Shown here: in pieces, positions 43,557 through 55,509 of the stretch
Layout: each line of letters starts with the position of its first letter
Position numbering within the stretch: the first letter of the stretch is position 1
Source: Haemonchus contortus
Lineage: Eukaryota > Nematoda > Chromadorea > Rhabditida > Trichostrongylidae
Reading direction: 5' to 3'
Assembly (NCBI GenBank): GCA_000469685.2
Contig: LS997562.1
Location: 21,333,974-21,397,973, forward strand
DNA: 64,000 nt
Made by a program: the position numbers and the translations under genes
The notes under the pieces: model-generated
Told to the model about the DNA's origin: nothing
Database searches by the model: none
Seen by the model: the letters and a program-made list of their open reading frames with translations, nothing else

Positions 43557-46500
43557 ATGGCTGCCCAGCCAGTAGTTGAAATAGAAGGAGGTAATGACGG
43601 CCCTGAACTATTTGAAAGCCTACTCGTAGAAGGACGCGACACACTAAATCGCGATGTGTCCACGGTGAGTTCTTCACTTTCTGTTACATCAGTATTGCAG
43701 CGGGTGTTTTGGCTCGGAGTAGTTATTTAGAAAGGACTGTGTCGTCTATGGCACTTGAGACAGCTCTCTGAGATAAAGCTCATCAAACGAATACATACTG
43801 ATCTTTTGTGGCTTACACATGCAATAGACTGCATTACTGTGAAAAGTTATATGAATTCGAATCCGAGGAACCTATCCCACAAGAATTTATTGGATCGTAG
43901 AAAGGCAGCGAAACTAGGGATAGGACACTGCTCCAAAATGTGGTCTATGTAGACAAAAATCTATCTTACACTGACTTCACAACTCTTTTTTTCTACATCT
44001 TTCTCTTTTAGAAAGCACTGCTCTCCCTACTTGAATTTCTCGTGGATGGCCGATACGAATTGTTGTTACGGAAATCGTAAGAGAAATAATTTCACAGGCG
44101 CTAGTCTTAGCTGAGTTGAGTGTGGGCTTGATTTAGGGAAACATACTTGGAAATGAAACGAACTTACAAGAGCAAAAAGTCAGAAAACTTACTTCAAGCC
44201 ATAAACAGGTACTGTTTTTGAAATATTGTATTCAATCTAAACAGGTGTTGAAGTATCTATGCTTAGAGATAGTTACAGCCAAGCCTTTCTTCTACATAAA
44301 CTCGACGTCAAAGCCGAATTCACGGCAACTCGAATCACATTTTTGATGGTGACCTCAAAGTATCTAAATGTCACAATCGCACTCACTAGTCTGAGGCCCG
44401 TCTTCCAGCCATTTGGTATGACGCCAGTTCTAAAACCCTACTCATACGCTACACCTTCCATCTATCGGGTGCTTTCAGAGCACAGCGTTAAGCGTTGGGC
44501 GTCAAAGTTCGCATCGTCGCTGATGGTGTTTGCTTTGGTGCATGTTTATTTCCAAGGAAACGAAAAAATTGAAAAAGTGAATAACACAACCAATGAAAAC
44601 TCGATCAATAGTTTACTTACCCCAACCCAAGTGATATCGATCGACGACCAGTGCTGCTAACAGAGCGACCGCTCTACGCTCAACGCCGTGCTCTGATGCC
44701 AATCATCTTTCTCTAAAATTCGTGGAGACGCGGTGGGTGTTGCTCTTTCCACCCTCGCAAAAACGATTGTATGGGCTAGGCCCTATTGGACACGCGACCG
44801 ATCCCGCGCTCTCCGCATGCGTGGCGTAACGCACGAATGCCCTGCAACGTTAATTTGGCGCGCAATGTATATGCTAGATTTGAATGACCGTGTTACGGTA
44901 TCAACCTCCGATTACGATACTTGCGGTATGTAGCCGGAAACCACTGTAAACGGTTCGCCCACTATCATCATGGGGAATCGGGCACAAGTCTGCCATCACA
45001 ACAAACGGCATACTTGCCGTTTTAGTCATGAGCAATTTAATAGCAGTATATAGAACCTATCGAAGATCAGGTGGGCCGGACACGTTATGCGATATAGTGA
45101 TGACCGTTGGACCAGGGCGGTTACTGACTGGATCCCTCGGGACATCAAACGAACTCCAAGAAGGCCGCCAACGATATGGTCAGACTTTTTCACGAAAGCT
45201 CTGAACGAAAGGAATGTTGATTCTCGTGTCCCTGGAGCGATTCATTGGACCACTCCCAACGGGACGACAGGTGATACAGGTGATGTAGAACCTAAGCAAC
45301 CTAACAGCAGCAGTGGAAACTATATTCAGTGGCAAAGGGAGGAGTGCAAACGGTTGCTTCGAGAAAGGCGTTTTGGAATTGCCCAGACTGCTTTTCTTCA
45401 AAGCTGTGCATGACTGCAGAATTCCTTGAAAACATACTGGCGGTCTGGCAACAGGCGGGAAATATTGTGCGAGCGATATTCTGTCACAACTGCAAATAAC
45501 AATCAGATTGGTTTTTCCGTGGCTAAGCACCTGTTAGCTATGTCTGTCTCAGTCCACCCAATAGAACAATTATGAATCACATTACACGATATCGCATATA
45601 GCAGCCTGTTTACGCCTATAAGGCAACTTGTCAGAAATTTCTCTGGTGAATGAAGCCTGTTGTTCCATTATCGATTATCATTGGTAACAGAAACTGATAG
45701 CGATTGATAGACCACTTCCTCCTCCCTTATTAACCGCGAATGCTTGCTTTTCGGATGTATGATCCAGGATTTTGCTAGAGCACGAGTAGCGAAATTGGGA
45801 AGTGATACCAACCGATAATGAGTGATAGAGATATTGAAAGAAAAAAAGGTACAGAGTGTTCCTGGCAACACCTCAAGATTTCTGGGAGTTGGTGTGCAGT
45901 CTGAAAAATTAGTGAGAGTAGGATAACAAAAAGCGACAACAGCAGTGATAAGCACTGATACGAGCCATTACCATCAGAAGTTAAAAAATTGGTTTGTTGC
46001 CGGCTACTATAATAGACTACGATCACTACGCATCAAGGATGGGCCTGTCAATGAGGGAACACGTTTCTCTCAATTGCTCTCTCAGTGGCGATATCACTTG
46101 TTGCATATCTTATGTTCGATCATCTAGAGTCCGGAAATCTTGGCCAAGGAATTATACCCATGAATGTAAGAGGAGCTGTGGGCAAAGACTGATTCCCTCA
46201 GGTCGAGAGCTGATTCCAACACAACACTGCTTTACATTCAGGGCTCTGGGTGACTGAATAGGTTACTAAACTTTGTATAAATATCTATGCACTGCTCCAG
46301 TAATTCAAGAAATGAAATGGTTATGTCCTTTATTGATAACTGCCACTAAGATCAAGAGCAACAAATCTAAGCTTACAGTCAGGGTGATGATTTTTGGTAT
46401 CAATTGAATAAGTCTGTTCATGTGAATCCCTTCAATTTGAGGGTCAAAGTCGTGGGATCCCCATCGAATAACTAAGATTCTCCCTTCAAAATGTCTACTA

Positions 46501-46801
46501 TCGGAAGATCCCATTGGCTTGCCGAGTTTCCGAATTCGTCACAGAAATGTGGGGAGGCCGACGTAAACCCAGCGACCGTCTGGTTTATTAGATACCATCA
46601 ATTACTCAAATGAGTCCGAGTCAAAAGAAAAGGCTGAAACAGGACGGAGAAATCAAGTTGTTCTCATTGTCTCCTTGAGACTCGTATCATAGATCATATT
46701 TCAGATTCGCTTCCCTACTCGAAGAGATAACATCAGAATTCTATGGTGCACGAGAATATTTTCGTGAAAAGGAGTGCCACCTGAAAAACATTGTCAGCTG
46801 A
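43557..46801 (+). CDS. Four-exon gene for an unrecognised helical protein (113 aa)
   Basis: Exons 43557-43664 (ATG in AAGAAAATGGCT), 44012-44076, 44137-44208 and 46705-46801 (TGA) join in consistent phase through donors GTGAGT, GTAAGA and GTACTG and acceptors CTCTTTTAG, GATTTAG and CATATTTCAG. The product starts [19 protein letters not shown], has leucine- and charge-rich helical stretches ([37 protein letters not shown]) and ends [10 protein letters not shown]. There is no signal peptide or membrane segment. It looks like a small coiled-coil or helical-bundle subunit, but I do not recognise a family. The last intron is long and contains an RTE remnant. An alternative reading of exon 3 joined to a frame at 44245 ends in LESHF, but it conflicts with the exon 2 phase. 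Confidence 0.55.
45048..45300 (+). mobile_element. RTE-type LINE remnant (C-terminal end of the reverse transcriptase ORF)
   Basis: The frame reads [20 protein letters not shown], then [28 protein letters not shown] and HWTTP. This matches the conserved C-terminal segment of RTE-class endonuclease/reverse-transcriptase proteins that are abundant in strongylid nematodes (family knowledge, recalled not searched). A stop lies immediately upstream and the frame decays after HWTT by shift, so it is a dead fragment. It lies in the long intron of the gene at 43557-46801. Confidence 0.8.
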
Positions 46802-48285
46802 ACGAACCGTCCACTTCCTTTTTTGTCAAAGTTTTTATCTAATTCCTGGTTACAGATCGAAGAACTATGCAATGATGTTCCACAAGGAAACTGAAGAAAC
46901 AAAAAATCATTTAGGACATGATTCACTTCATTATTCTACTTGTGGTTGGAGAATTATAAAAATTCGCTAGGCTTCATTGAGACCATCTTATTCACTCGGA
47001 TGAACCCAGTAGGAGTCGTAATAGGGACGGACGTACATGTACTGGACAACGTCCCCAGTGGAAAGCCGTCATTGAAAGTAATCGGACATCATTGGGGGAT
47101 GTTTTTCACACGAGAAGGAGTCACTTAAGTCCCCGAACAGCCAAGTTTCCAAAAATGGTCACACCTTGTGGCTCAAAGGATCAATTGGGAAAGGGACATT
47201 CCCAAACATGTAGCAGACGTAGAGAATCACAAATTGAAATAGGCTGAGAGAGGAGCAAAATTGAAAGCAAGCAACGTGAAAGGCTGATATTAAAATGGCT
47301 TTTATCAAAACATAACCGTTCAGTCTCGTTCCAAATGCCAAAATTGAAATGAATGTGTGTCATAGAATATTCAATCAGAGCTCTTTGTCTGTCATCATTT
47401 TCTCTCACCCTTCCTCTCTCTTGATAAAAGTTCCGCTCATTGCCACCCTGCCCTTCGGGGCTAATAGTGCAGGTCCGCCTTCGCAGCAATCGGAGCAAGC
47501 TTCTGGGAAGGAATGCTCTCTCATATCAGGGTGCTTAAAAGTTTTCACAGAAAATATCTCAAAGTTCCAGATTTTTCCAGAATTTTTTGGGATTTTACAT
47601 AAAAATACTTTAAAAGGATCCTGCTTATTTGATGGGTACAACGTATGGGGAGCTCGTGATATGGAGTCGGTTGACCAGATCGAGGTTTCTTCCTGGGTCT
47701 GAGATGCTTGAAAGAGGTGTGCACTGAATTGTTTAGAAGGGGCCTCGAGGTCAAATACTCGGCGTAAGTTTCGATTACAGCAGCGGAGAGGCAAGGCTTG
47801 AACTCGTGCGTTTTAAATAAAAAGAGGACATGTTGGTTATTGTAAGCTTGAACAAGTAAGGAAGAGGGAACTAGGTAGGTACAAGATGTATAGAAACTTC
47901 CAGAACCTTGAATCAGTTGACTGAAAGTAGGAATGTCTGGCCTCATTACTTCATGGAGCCATTCAGAAGGACGGACTACAGAAAGCACAAAACATAGAGA
48001 ATGGGACGTTGATAAAGCTGTTGTAAACAACCAGTACTACTCGAAAAACATTTGTTCAACGTGACTCTTATCATAAACACAAACTCATTGATTCCATTAC
48101 TGGGCGTACATGTGATGGTGTAAAAGCATTGATGGTGTCCGTTCGTTCAACCTTCGTGGTTTTGAAAATCCAACTTGTCTATACTCCCTCTTGCACTCTC
48201 TTGATCTTTCTGCGAACACAACACCCCACTTAGCACATGTAACTTTACCGAGAGATTTTTTTCAGAAAAACAACAAGTAAAATCA
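46802..48285. other. Intergenic stretch; nothing recognised
   Basis: Open frames on both strands (for example minus 48030-47545 and + 47349-47702) overlap one another and have no domain or matching splice partners that I can see. No SINE copy or tRNA is present. Confidence 0.4.
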
Positions 48286-48289
48286 CATT

Positions 48290-48520
48290 TTGGTGAAAAT
48301 GTAGTTGGGGGTGCCAGGCTTTTTTGCTCTCTGCGTCTCTCCAATTCTTACCCCATCTAATCATCTCACCGATACAGGAGCCCCTCTTCTTCTAAAAGTT
48401 AGGGAAAGAGCTTCGGGGTGGGTGAACCAATTGGATGTTCAATTCTTACCCCATACCAGTTTTTTGCATGAGATAATCATCTCTCCCACCCTGAAGTTAC
48501 TCCCCTAAATTTTAGAAGGG
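48290..48520. repeat. Repeat family R4, second locus
   Basis: GGTGAAAATGTAGTTGGGGG is followed by two diverged units carrying TAATCATCTCACCGATACAG with GAGCCCCTCTTCT, and ATAATCATCTCTCCCACCCT with TTACTCCCCTAAA. The same motifs form the tandem units in the kinase intron at 14412-15020. Confidence 0.6.
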
Positions 48521-48616
48521 GAAGAAACCATCTCCGCGCCCTAGCGCGGTCTCTATGCACTGTGCCGCCTGGTGTCAGAAACGCAAAGCACAAAAGGCAG
48601 TGGCACCCCCCAACTA

Positions 48617-49194
48617 TTAGGTTGATGAATAATTATTGCGGATTTTTACGCGGCTATTTTTCTCTTGATAGAATTTGAACATTTAGTTCGGACTTTCCCT
48701 AGGAATGATCTACTTGATTTCCTCTACAAGAATATATTCAATAAACCATACGCATATTCGCGAAATTAGGCTTTACTACTCCGAGAAAGATTGAAAGGTG
48801 GCACAGTCATTCCGCGATCCCAGTAACTTTTGGCCGATCAAATCGGCGAACGAACAATCAGCCAAAGCCAACCAAAAAATGGGATCTGCCCCTAAATCTG
48901 CCATATTCACCAGCAGAAACTTTTATGGATTATCTCGGCAACCGTTCTTCGAAAAAAATGACTAGGTAATAGAAGTTACGTCGATTTGGATGACTTGATG
49001 GCCGATGTCGAGGAGTGGATCGCCCGTAAGGATCAAAACTTCTTCGCTTTTGGGATCAATGGGGAACAGTGCTTGACGTAGACGGTGAATAAGTTCCGGA
49101 GTAATTATTTGAATATGTCTTTGCTTAGTATTTCTATAGTTTCTTTCAGTAAAATCTGCTGGAAAAAATCCGCAATAATTATGCATCAATCTAA
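48617..49194 (-). mobile_element. Non-autonomous mariner-like element A (578 bp)
   Basis: The terminal inverted repeats are TTAGGTTGATGAATAATTAT at the left and, on the lower strand, TTAGATTGATGCATAATTAT at the right, both followed by TGCGGATTTTT. TA is present on both sides (48615-48616 and 49195-49196). The TIR closely resembles TTAGGTTG...ATTGCGG ends of cecropia-type mariners (known for Hsmar1-like elements). The interior encodes no DD34D transposase. It shares with element C a segment reading RHIQIITPELIHRLRQALFP on the minus strand. Confidence 0.88.
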
Positions 49195-49259
49195 TATATA
49201 GAGGCAGGTAAAATTCAGGGGCAATAGAAAATATCAAAATAATCGTGTTCGACCGTCAG

Positions 49260-49519
49260 GAAATCATGTGTACTTTCATTAGATCACCTAATGAACGATC
49301 GCTGGAAAGTTACCGAGATAGCGGAATGACTGTGCCACCTTCCAAACTTTCTCGAAGTAGTAAAGCCTAATTTTGCGAAAATGCGATTGGATTTTTGATT
49401 ATATTCTTGTAGAGGAAATCAAGTAGATCATTTTTAGATAAAACACGAACGTTATATTCAAATTCTATCGAGAGAAAAAAAGCCGCGAAAAAATCCGCAA
49501 TAATTATGCATCAACCTAA
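49260..49519 (+). mobile_element. Mariner-like element B, 3' half only
   Basis: It lies in the opposite orientation to element A and matches A's 3' portion: GCGGAATGACTGTGCCACCT, AAAGCCTAATTT, TATTCTTGTAGAGGAAATCA, then CCGCAATAATTATGCATCAA with CCTAA at the end. The 5' half is missing, so A and B form an inverted pair. Confidence 0.8.
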
Positions 49520-51640
49520 AACATTTTTACCCCTTTACTAAAGCCTTACTCTAGTCTCTCAATACTGAAAGGACTTTCCTCATTGGTACCTCCATGTCAT
49601 TGCCAGAAGTGGGACGGTAACTCTTTGTAAGCTAAATTAAAGCAGTTCGGAATGGGATCGCTGATTGAATAATATTACCAATCAAGTCTCCATGACTGAT
49701 TTTTCATCACAATTACCGGCTTGTGGACGGATAGACATAAAAACTGGCGAAAAACTTATCGAACCTTGCAAGTCCAAAAGGTTCTATTAGTATTTCAATA
49801 ATATCGACCGAAAAAAAAAGAATGATAACCGTATAAAGGAAAAATTTGAAGGTATGAGAAATGGGGAACACAGGAATGAGTGTCTCTGACGACTTAAGGA
49901 GAAATGAACACGGAGCACGGTCGTATCCATCTGGATCAAAACGCACAAAAGAAAAGTTTCATGGTATCTGCATCCCGCACTCAAAACTTTGAAGGGAACC
50001 TTGTGACGCTCACAAGATGCGTAGCTGCCAGTAAGCTGCCAGTACCTTCCTCCTGGTAGTAGGCACGCCTATGGGTAGGCCACCAAGTCTTTGAAATAGC
50101 CTTCTGCGCGCTATGCATTTACATCAGTGCATGGGAAGTGTAACGAACAAAGCTCGAGTTTCGATGAAGATATTGACGAAGGTCAATCCAAAAAGGCATT
50201 ATATACTCTTTTGCTTCTCAGTACTTTGGCATTTACTGAATCTCAAGCCATTTTTGAAGAAATATCAAATTTCTAGGGAAAACATAGAACGACTACGTCC
50301 TCATTAATGGATGTATGGATGTGTCGGACTACTGCAGTCACTTCTGCGCGACACATTTTCCAAATAAAAGAGCTGAAATGAGGGTCCGTTGGGTTATAAT
50401 TGGAGTTCGCGAGCCTCAGTTCCTCAAGGTAGCGTTGCAGGTGCGTCGTAAAACCAAATGCTCTGTTCCAAGGCTGCTCCTGAGCCCCAAAAGAAAATGA
50501 CAGTCACAAAACTTCTATCGTTTCTGGTTTCAAAGAGTTCAAAGAGAAATCCAGTACTGACCAGAATCATGACTGGGAATGGAGCTGTTATCAAGGACGA
50601 TGTAGCTAGCTGGAGGTACAAACTCGAATGAGTATCGTAGTATAAACCCTAAAAATCTGGAAAATATGAATAGGGCGAGAAATTGAAGTTCTGAAAAAGT
50701 CAAAAGAATGCTATCCGAAAATAAATAAAATTGTAGTTCGGGACCTAAACGTGGCTTTCTAACTAGAACAAGTGTGCAGGAACGTACAGACCACGCAGAG
50801 GGATATGAGTTCATTACTACCCGAAAACGCTAAATAATACCTCTGTGAGGCAGGGCAGGTTGTGAAGAAGTCAGGTGTTTATAAAGTGACACCTGAGGTT
50901 GTTTCAATAAACACTGTTCCCCGTTATCACCTGGATGGTGAATTGTGGGCAAAACCCGACATCAACGTTCCACCCATAACTCAGCATCCTCGTGATAACA
51001 TTCGCTTTGTGAAATATGGGGAAAAGTAGCGAATGGCATGAAGAAAATAATTCCGAGCACGAGGAATCTGCTGAATTGCACAGGTTCACGGTCTGTTGCC
51101 CTTATCGACTAACCGACTCATCAGTTACCAGTTGGGCCACGCACACTAACGCGTGCATCATAAGAACGAGTGCCTTGAAAAGGCTGTGGAATTTCCACCA
51201 AGGCTCTGCCCATAACTGAGGGTGTTTCGCTCGCTCACCTCAAATCACGACTTTTCCTTTCGTAGCGTTTAACCATTTTTTATCACACCCCGAAATTTCT
51301 TTGAGCAGATTTATAAGTGTCCAATAGCACCACTAATTTGTGTGGCAACTCGTCCGCCATAGGCGGAGCTATGCTTACGCGTGTCTAGCACATTAAACCT
51401 TACCAATTCCTCCAACTTTTTTTTTACCTTCACCTTGGTCAAAATGAGGGTATGAATTTTAGCAGAATGGTTCGCCCACTGTGTACACTCCGCCCACTAT
51501 GGGACGTCTCCTTCGTTCCATTTTTTGATCCATCCCCTAACTTTTGCTCATTTTTTTCTGGTGTTTGGCTGTTATAAAACTCAATCAGGAAGATATGATT
51601 AAGTTGTGGTTAAGCCTGTTCCGTCCTCCGTGATTTAGGT
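49520..51640. other. Intergenic stretch; nothing firm
   Basis: No gene or repeat copy is recognised. A perfect small hairpin, TCCGCCATAGGCGGA, lies at about 51351-51365 and two CGCCCACT boxes lie near 51472-51500. Both fall outside or at the edge of this stretch. Confidence 0.35.
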
Positions 51641-51653
51641 TCGCTGAGCGAGA

Positions 51654-51896
51654 ATGTGCTCAACCCATTCCAAAATGGATCCAACCACTCCAGATGCTCC
51701 TCAGGTAATATCGACAAGCACACACATGCACAAGTACACCCATACACAAACACACAGATAAACGCGAGCGATTTACATATAGCAAGGACACCATATAACT
51801 CATTTTTTCCAGTTTCGCAGACCTCCCAGTTGGCCTGTCTTCATGTCCTTAGTCTGTCAGACCAACAAACTGAACGTTTGTCTTTCGGCAAATTAA
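51654..51896 (+). CDS. Candidate 5' exon pair of a small unrecognised gene
   Basis: GTGATTTAG, a possible spliced-leader acceptor, precedes an ATG frame MCSTHSKMDPTTPDAPQ (51654-51704) that ends at a CAG/GTAATATC donor. After a CA-rich intron, CATTTTTTCCAG opens exon 2 at 51813 in phase (FRRPPSWPVFMSLVCQTNK, stop at 51894). A second acceptor, TTTCGCAG, 8 bases further also fits the phase and would give TSQLACLHVLSLSDQQTERL and a later stop. No family is recognised. Confidence 0.3.
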
Positions 51897-51899
51897 TAG

Positions 51900-53400
51900 T
51901 TAACGTGAAAAGAAAGCAGCTCTGAGGAAGTGGTATCCTAGTCGGGACACGTACTAAATGGCATTGACATTTCATTCAGAGCTATCATTATAGTCACCTT
52001 TTCGTCGATAACTTTGAGACACCACCTAACGGGTTCGAAGAGTTAGACTCGATCGACCTGCCTCGCTCCCGCAACTCCTATGTGTCGAAGAATTTTAAGA
52101 CAGAAATGAGAGTCGGTTGAAGGATGTAGCGTATGAGACAGAATTCAGAATCGGGACAAATCGCGACAAGGGGACAAGGGTAGATATGGACCAGGGTACT
52201 CGTCACTTTAAAATCATCTAGGAAGGGTTTGTGGGTCCAACTACATCCAATAAATTTCCTGCTTCTGAGTGAGATGGGTGTAGCAGTCGCTGTGGAGAAC
52301 TGAGGCATGTGGCAGTATTGGTATCGCCATGCAGTGTAGTTCAATATCGCTAGGGCAACTACGCCATGTAGGAGATTGACCACTCTCAGACAAAAACCCA
52401 TTATAGTTGTGATATCAGACAGATATCAGTGTTAGCACGTGGGTGACTTCTCTATTCTCTGAAATAGCATTTGCACTTACACAAAGAGATCAGAAAGCAC
52501 GTTGGGTATTGGTTTTTGAGAGTACTTCTCAGGAAATCAACAGCAGCTCTTCATAACATATGAATGCCCTGATAAGATAGCGACATCGCAACCAAATGCC
52601 AACAATGTACTACCAAATAGTGAGAAGCTCCTTGAGCACGTTCGCAGTCAGATAGTATGATAAAGGTATGGTACAAACCTAAGTGGGATCTGAAATTGGT
52701 TTGGATTTCACGTAAATCGGAACGTCGTCGTGCAGCAGATGGTGCGACAGTAAGGGATCCGTCCAAAGCCAAAAAATAGAGACTCATCTCTACAGCTCAC
52801 CAAGGCTACCATGAAAACGATGGGTTCGGTTCGAAGTATTAAGTTATTAATGGGAATTCGGAAGGTTCTCCTAGGAAGCGAAAAGTCTCAAGCGAATGAG
52901 GGATTTAATTGACTTTGACCGATCCTTCCAATTTTCCGATCATTTCGGGATCATTTAAGGCCCTTTTGATTTATTGCTTCCACTTTTCAATGAAGACTTC
53001 TTAATCATCCTTAAATGGAGTGAATGAATGGAATTTTGTCTCCTGTTTGCTGATGAGATCTCCTTGTTGATAGTCGTGGTATTTGTAGTGAGACTTCTCT
53101 CCGAAGTTCACATGTTTGTTGAGTATGTAGTTAAACTGCGTTTGCCTCGAGCTTCTATTTCATAAGAGTTCAGAGCCCAAGTGCATGTGTGAACGGACAA
53201 ACATAATGTCATTCCATACCTTTTTGACACTTTAGCCGCTCCACCTTGTTGATATGATCGGTCGTGATGAAACCATGTACTTTAAAACTGTGCTCGTCCT
53301 TTTCCCTAGACCCATTTAAGTATGAACCATGTATTTTACATATAATGTTTACAAGCAGCATATATCAGGGAATGTAGGAAGGAGTCTACTGTTGAACCAC
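51900..53400. other. Intergenic stretch; nothing recognised
   Basis: No conserved coding region, tRNA or copy of the repeats described elsewhere is visible. The short frames present are scattered and unsupported. Confidence 0.35.
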
Positions 53401-53408
53401 GATAATTA

Positions 53409-54044
53409 TTGGGTTGATGCATATTGCGGATTTTTTAACAAACTTTATCTGAAAAATATTGATAAAAATATTCAACAGAGACATGTTCAAATAATTACTG
53501 CTGAGCGTAGTGACCAAATACGACAAGCACTGTTTCCCATTTGCTAGGCAGTAGATCGATTATATGAGCGAAGAAATTTCGATTCTTGGAAGTGATCGAC
53601 GCTTTGACATCGGCAAATTAGCGGTGGATGGATGTATATAGCCAATCAGCCAAGACATACAATTCGTCGAAAGTTCTGTTCGCGAGCCAATATCTCAACC
53701 AACGATCGACTTGATAGCTCATAAGAACTTCTGGCAGTGAATCAGGCGGATGTATGTAGGAGCAGATCCTATTTCTCATTTGGCTTTTTTTTATTGCTCC
53801 ATCGCCAAGAAGTTCGTTGAGATAGTGAAATGACTTTGGCACCTTCCAACCTTCCTCGATATAGTAGAGCATAAGGTGGAAAACAGGAAGATAAATTTCT
53901 AGGCGAGGCTCTGCTTAGGAAAGCGTGACGATTACTTCTATAGAGAATCCCGAATCGAAATTCAAATTTTGTGGAGAGAAAAAATGAGCGAAAAAACGCG
54001 CAGAAAATGAAAAATGTTCAAAAAATGTGAAAATGCCAACCCAC
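53409..54044 (+). mobile_element. Non-autonomous mariner-like element C (about 636 bp)
   Basis: The left end TTGGGTTGATGCATATTGCG and the right end (lower strand GTGGGTTGGCATTTTC) are bordered by TA at 53407-53408 and 54045-54046. The interior shares with element A the segment reading QRHVQIITAERSDQIRQALF, the GGAGCAGATCC region and the CTTTGGCACCTTCCAACCTT region, but it is clearly more diverged. No transposase is encoded. Confidence 0.8.
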
Positions 54045-54828
54045 TAGTTTTTAACGGATTAGTCAAGAAAGGGAAGTGATGAGTTAATAACACTACGAAG
54101 CCCCATAGACACTTCAGTCAGGGAATTAGATGGGTTTAACGCTGAGGAAATGAATGCAGTTAAATTAGGTTGGAAGTCCAAACATGGGGTCGATGCCTTT
54201 GCCACATTGAGGAGTGAAGGAAATTGGTCAAAAATTCAATATGGTCTGTCCGTCCCACGGTCTAGAAGACCGAGTTTTCTAGACCTTGGGTCACCCATCG
54301 AACCCGGTCAGGAATGAATTCTGTAACTCTGAGCTGAACTCTGAGATTAGTCTTCCCAAAAGGGTCAATATGTCCCCCAATGAAATCCCTTTCGAAATAA
54401 GTCGGCAAAATCAAAGCAGACCATGGACCCAAATATTGTTGCCGCAGTAGATCGAGCATGAATTGCTACGCGATAGCCATCCGATACGATCGTTCCCCAG
54501 GGAGCGATCTAACGGCACCGCCTGTCAATTGAAGACAGCTCAACATTGTTATGAGAAAATCATTCATCGCAGTACAATCTTCAATATGATCCACATGTGG
54601 TGGTAATGATGGAACACATATCTGACTTATGAACCTCTTCTTTACGAAAAATCGGTTTTTCACCAGGAGGCGCAGCAAAATCAGTAGAATCAAAGTGTTA
54701 CAAAAAAAGCGGGTCCGTGCAATTGCCGGCGAGGTAGAATAATATAGCTCAAAGGCAACAAGAACAAAATATAATCAGAATACCTCATCGAACTAAATAA
54801 GTTGTTACCGAGGTTATTTTGACCTGGG

Positions 54829-55062
54829 CAGAGGCGGCGTAGTGACAAGTGACGCACTATCGCACGCATGGATGGAGGATCGGATCCCGATGGATACTCT
54901 GTCAGGCCAACCAGGTCTTTCATCCGTCTGAACCTGGAAAGGTAAAAGCACTGAGTTGTCTTTGATATTGACATTGGCTGTCTCGTAGGTCACATAGGCA
55001 TTTACCACGCCACTACGATTCTGAACGGAAGCCAAATGCACGGCGTATTTCAGAAAGAGAGC
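54829..55062 (+). mobile_element. tRNA-derived SINE, copy 10
   Basis: The head GAGGCGGCGTAGTGACAAGT and GACGCACTATCGCACGCATG is followed by a weakened B box, GTCAGGCCAACCAGGTC, TTTCATCCGTCTGAACC, TAAAAGCACTGAGTTGTC and the tail CGCCACTACGATTCTGAACG. It is followed 170 bp later by copy 11 in the opposite orientation. The stretch 54050-54828 has no supported gene. Confidence 0.85.
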
Positions 55063-55229
55063 AGTCAACGCCAAAGACTCCTTCTTAAGACTTTGTCCTT
55101 ATTGCTGGCTCCTCTTGCTCCACACCAACTGTTCCGCAAAAATTTCGTGGAATTTGAAGCGAACCATTACTCGAGAATCTACTGTTACTGCACTACATCA
55201 AGAAGACGGATAAAGTCTTCGAGTGCTGG

Positions 55230-55500
55230 TCAAGCCCGTCTGGGGGATATGTACCGCATTCGACTTCTATTCAGAATCGTTATGGCATTGGACGGCGTAT
55301 GTAGCCCATACAATGAATCGCGGCAGCCTATCGATGTCCAAGTCAATGCTTTTATCCTTCCACACGAATCTGGTACCGATTATCCGACCTCAGGGGGATG
55401 AAAGGCTTGGCTTGCCTAGGCGGATATCGACCGAGGATTCGAGCCTGCTACGGTATGTGTGTGTGGTAGTGCTCCATTTGCTACTATACCAGTTCGAGCA
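55230..55500 (-). mobile_element. tRNA-derived SINE, copy 11 (near full length)
   Basis: A minus-strand copy from the tail (CATTCGACTTCTATTCAGAA) through GTAGCCCATACAATGAATCG, AATGCTTTTATCCTTCCACA and AGGGGGATGAAAGGCTTGG to the head (GAGGATTCGAGCCTGCTACG, then CCATTTGCTACTATACCAG). With copy 10 it forms a tail-to-tail inverted pair. Confidence 0.85.
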
Positions 55501-55509
55501 TTCAGTACA

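Noticed and set aside
48962..49237. 91-codon ORF inside mariner-like element A
   Set aside because: It starts in the terminal repeat and is shared only with element C; no transposase motif is present, so it is treated as part of the element.
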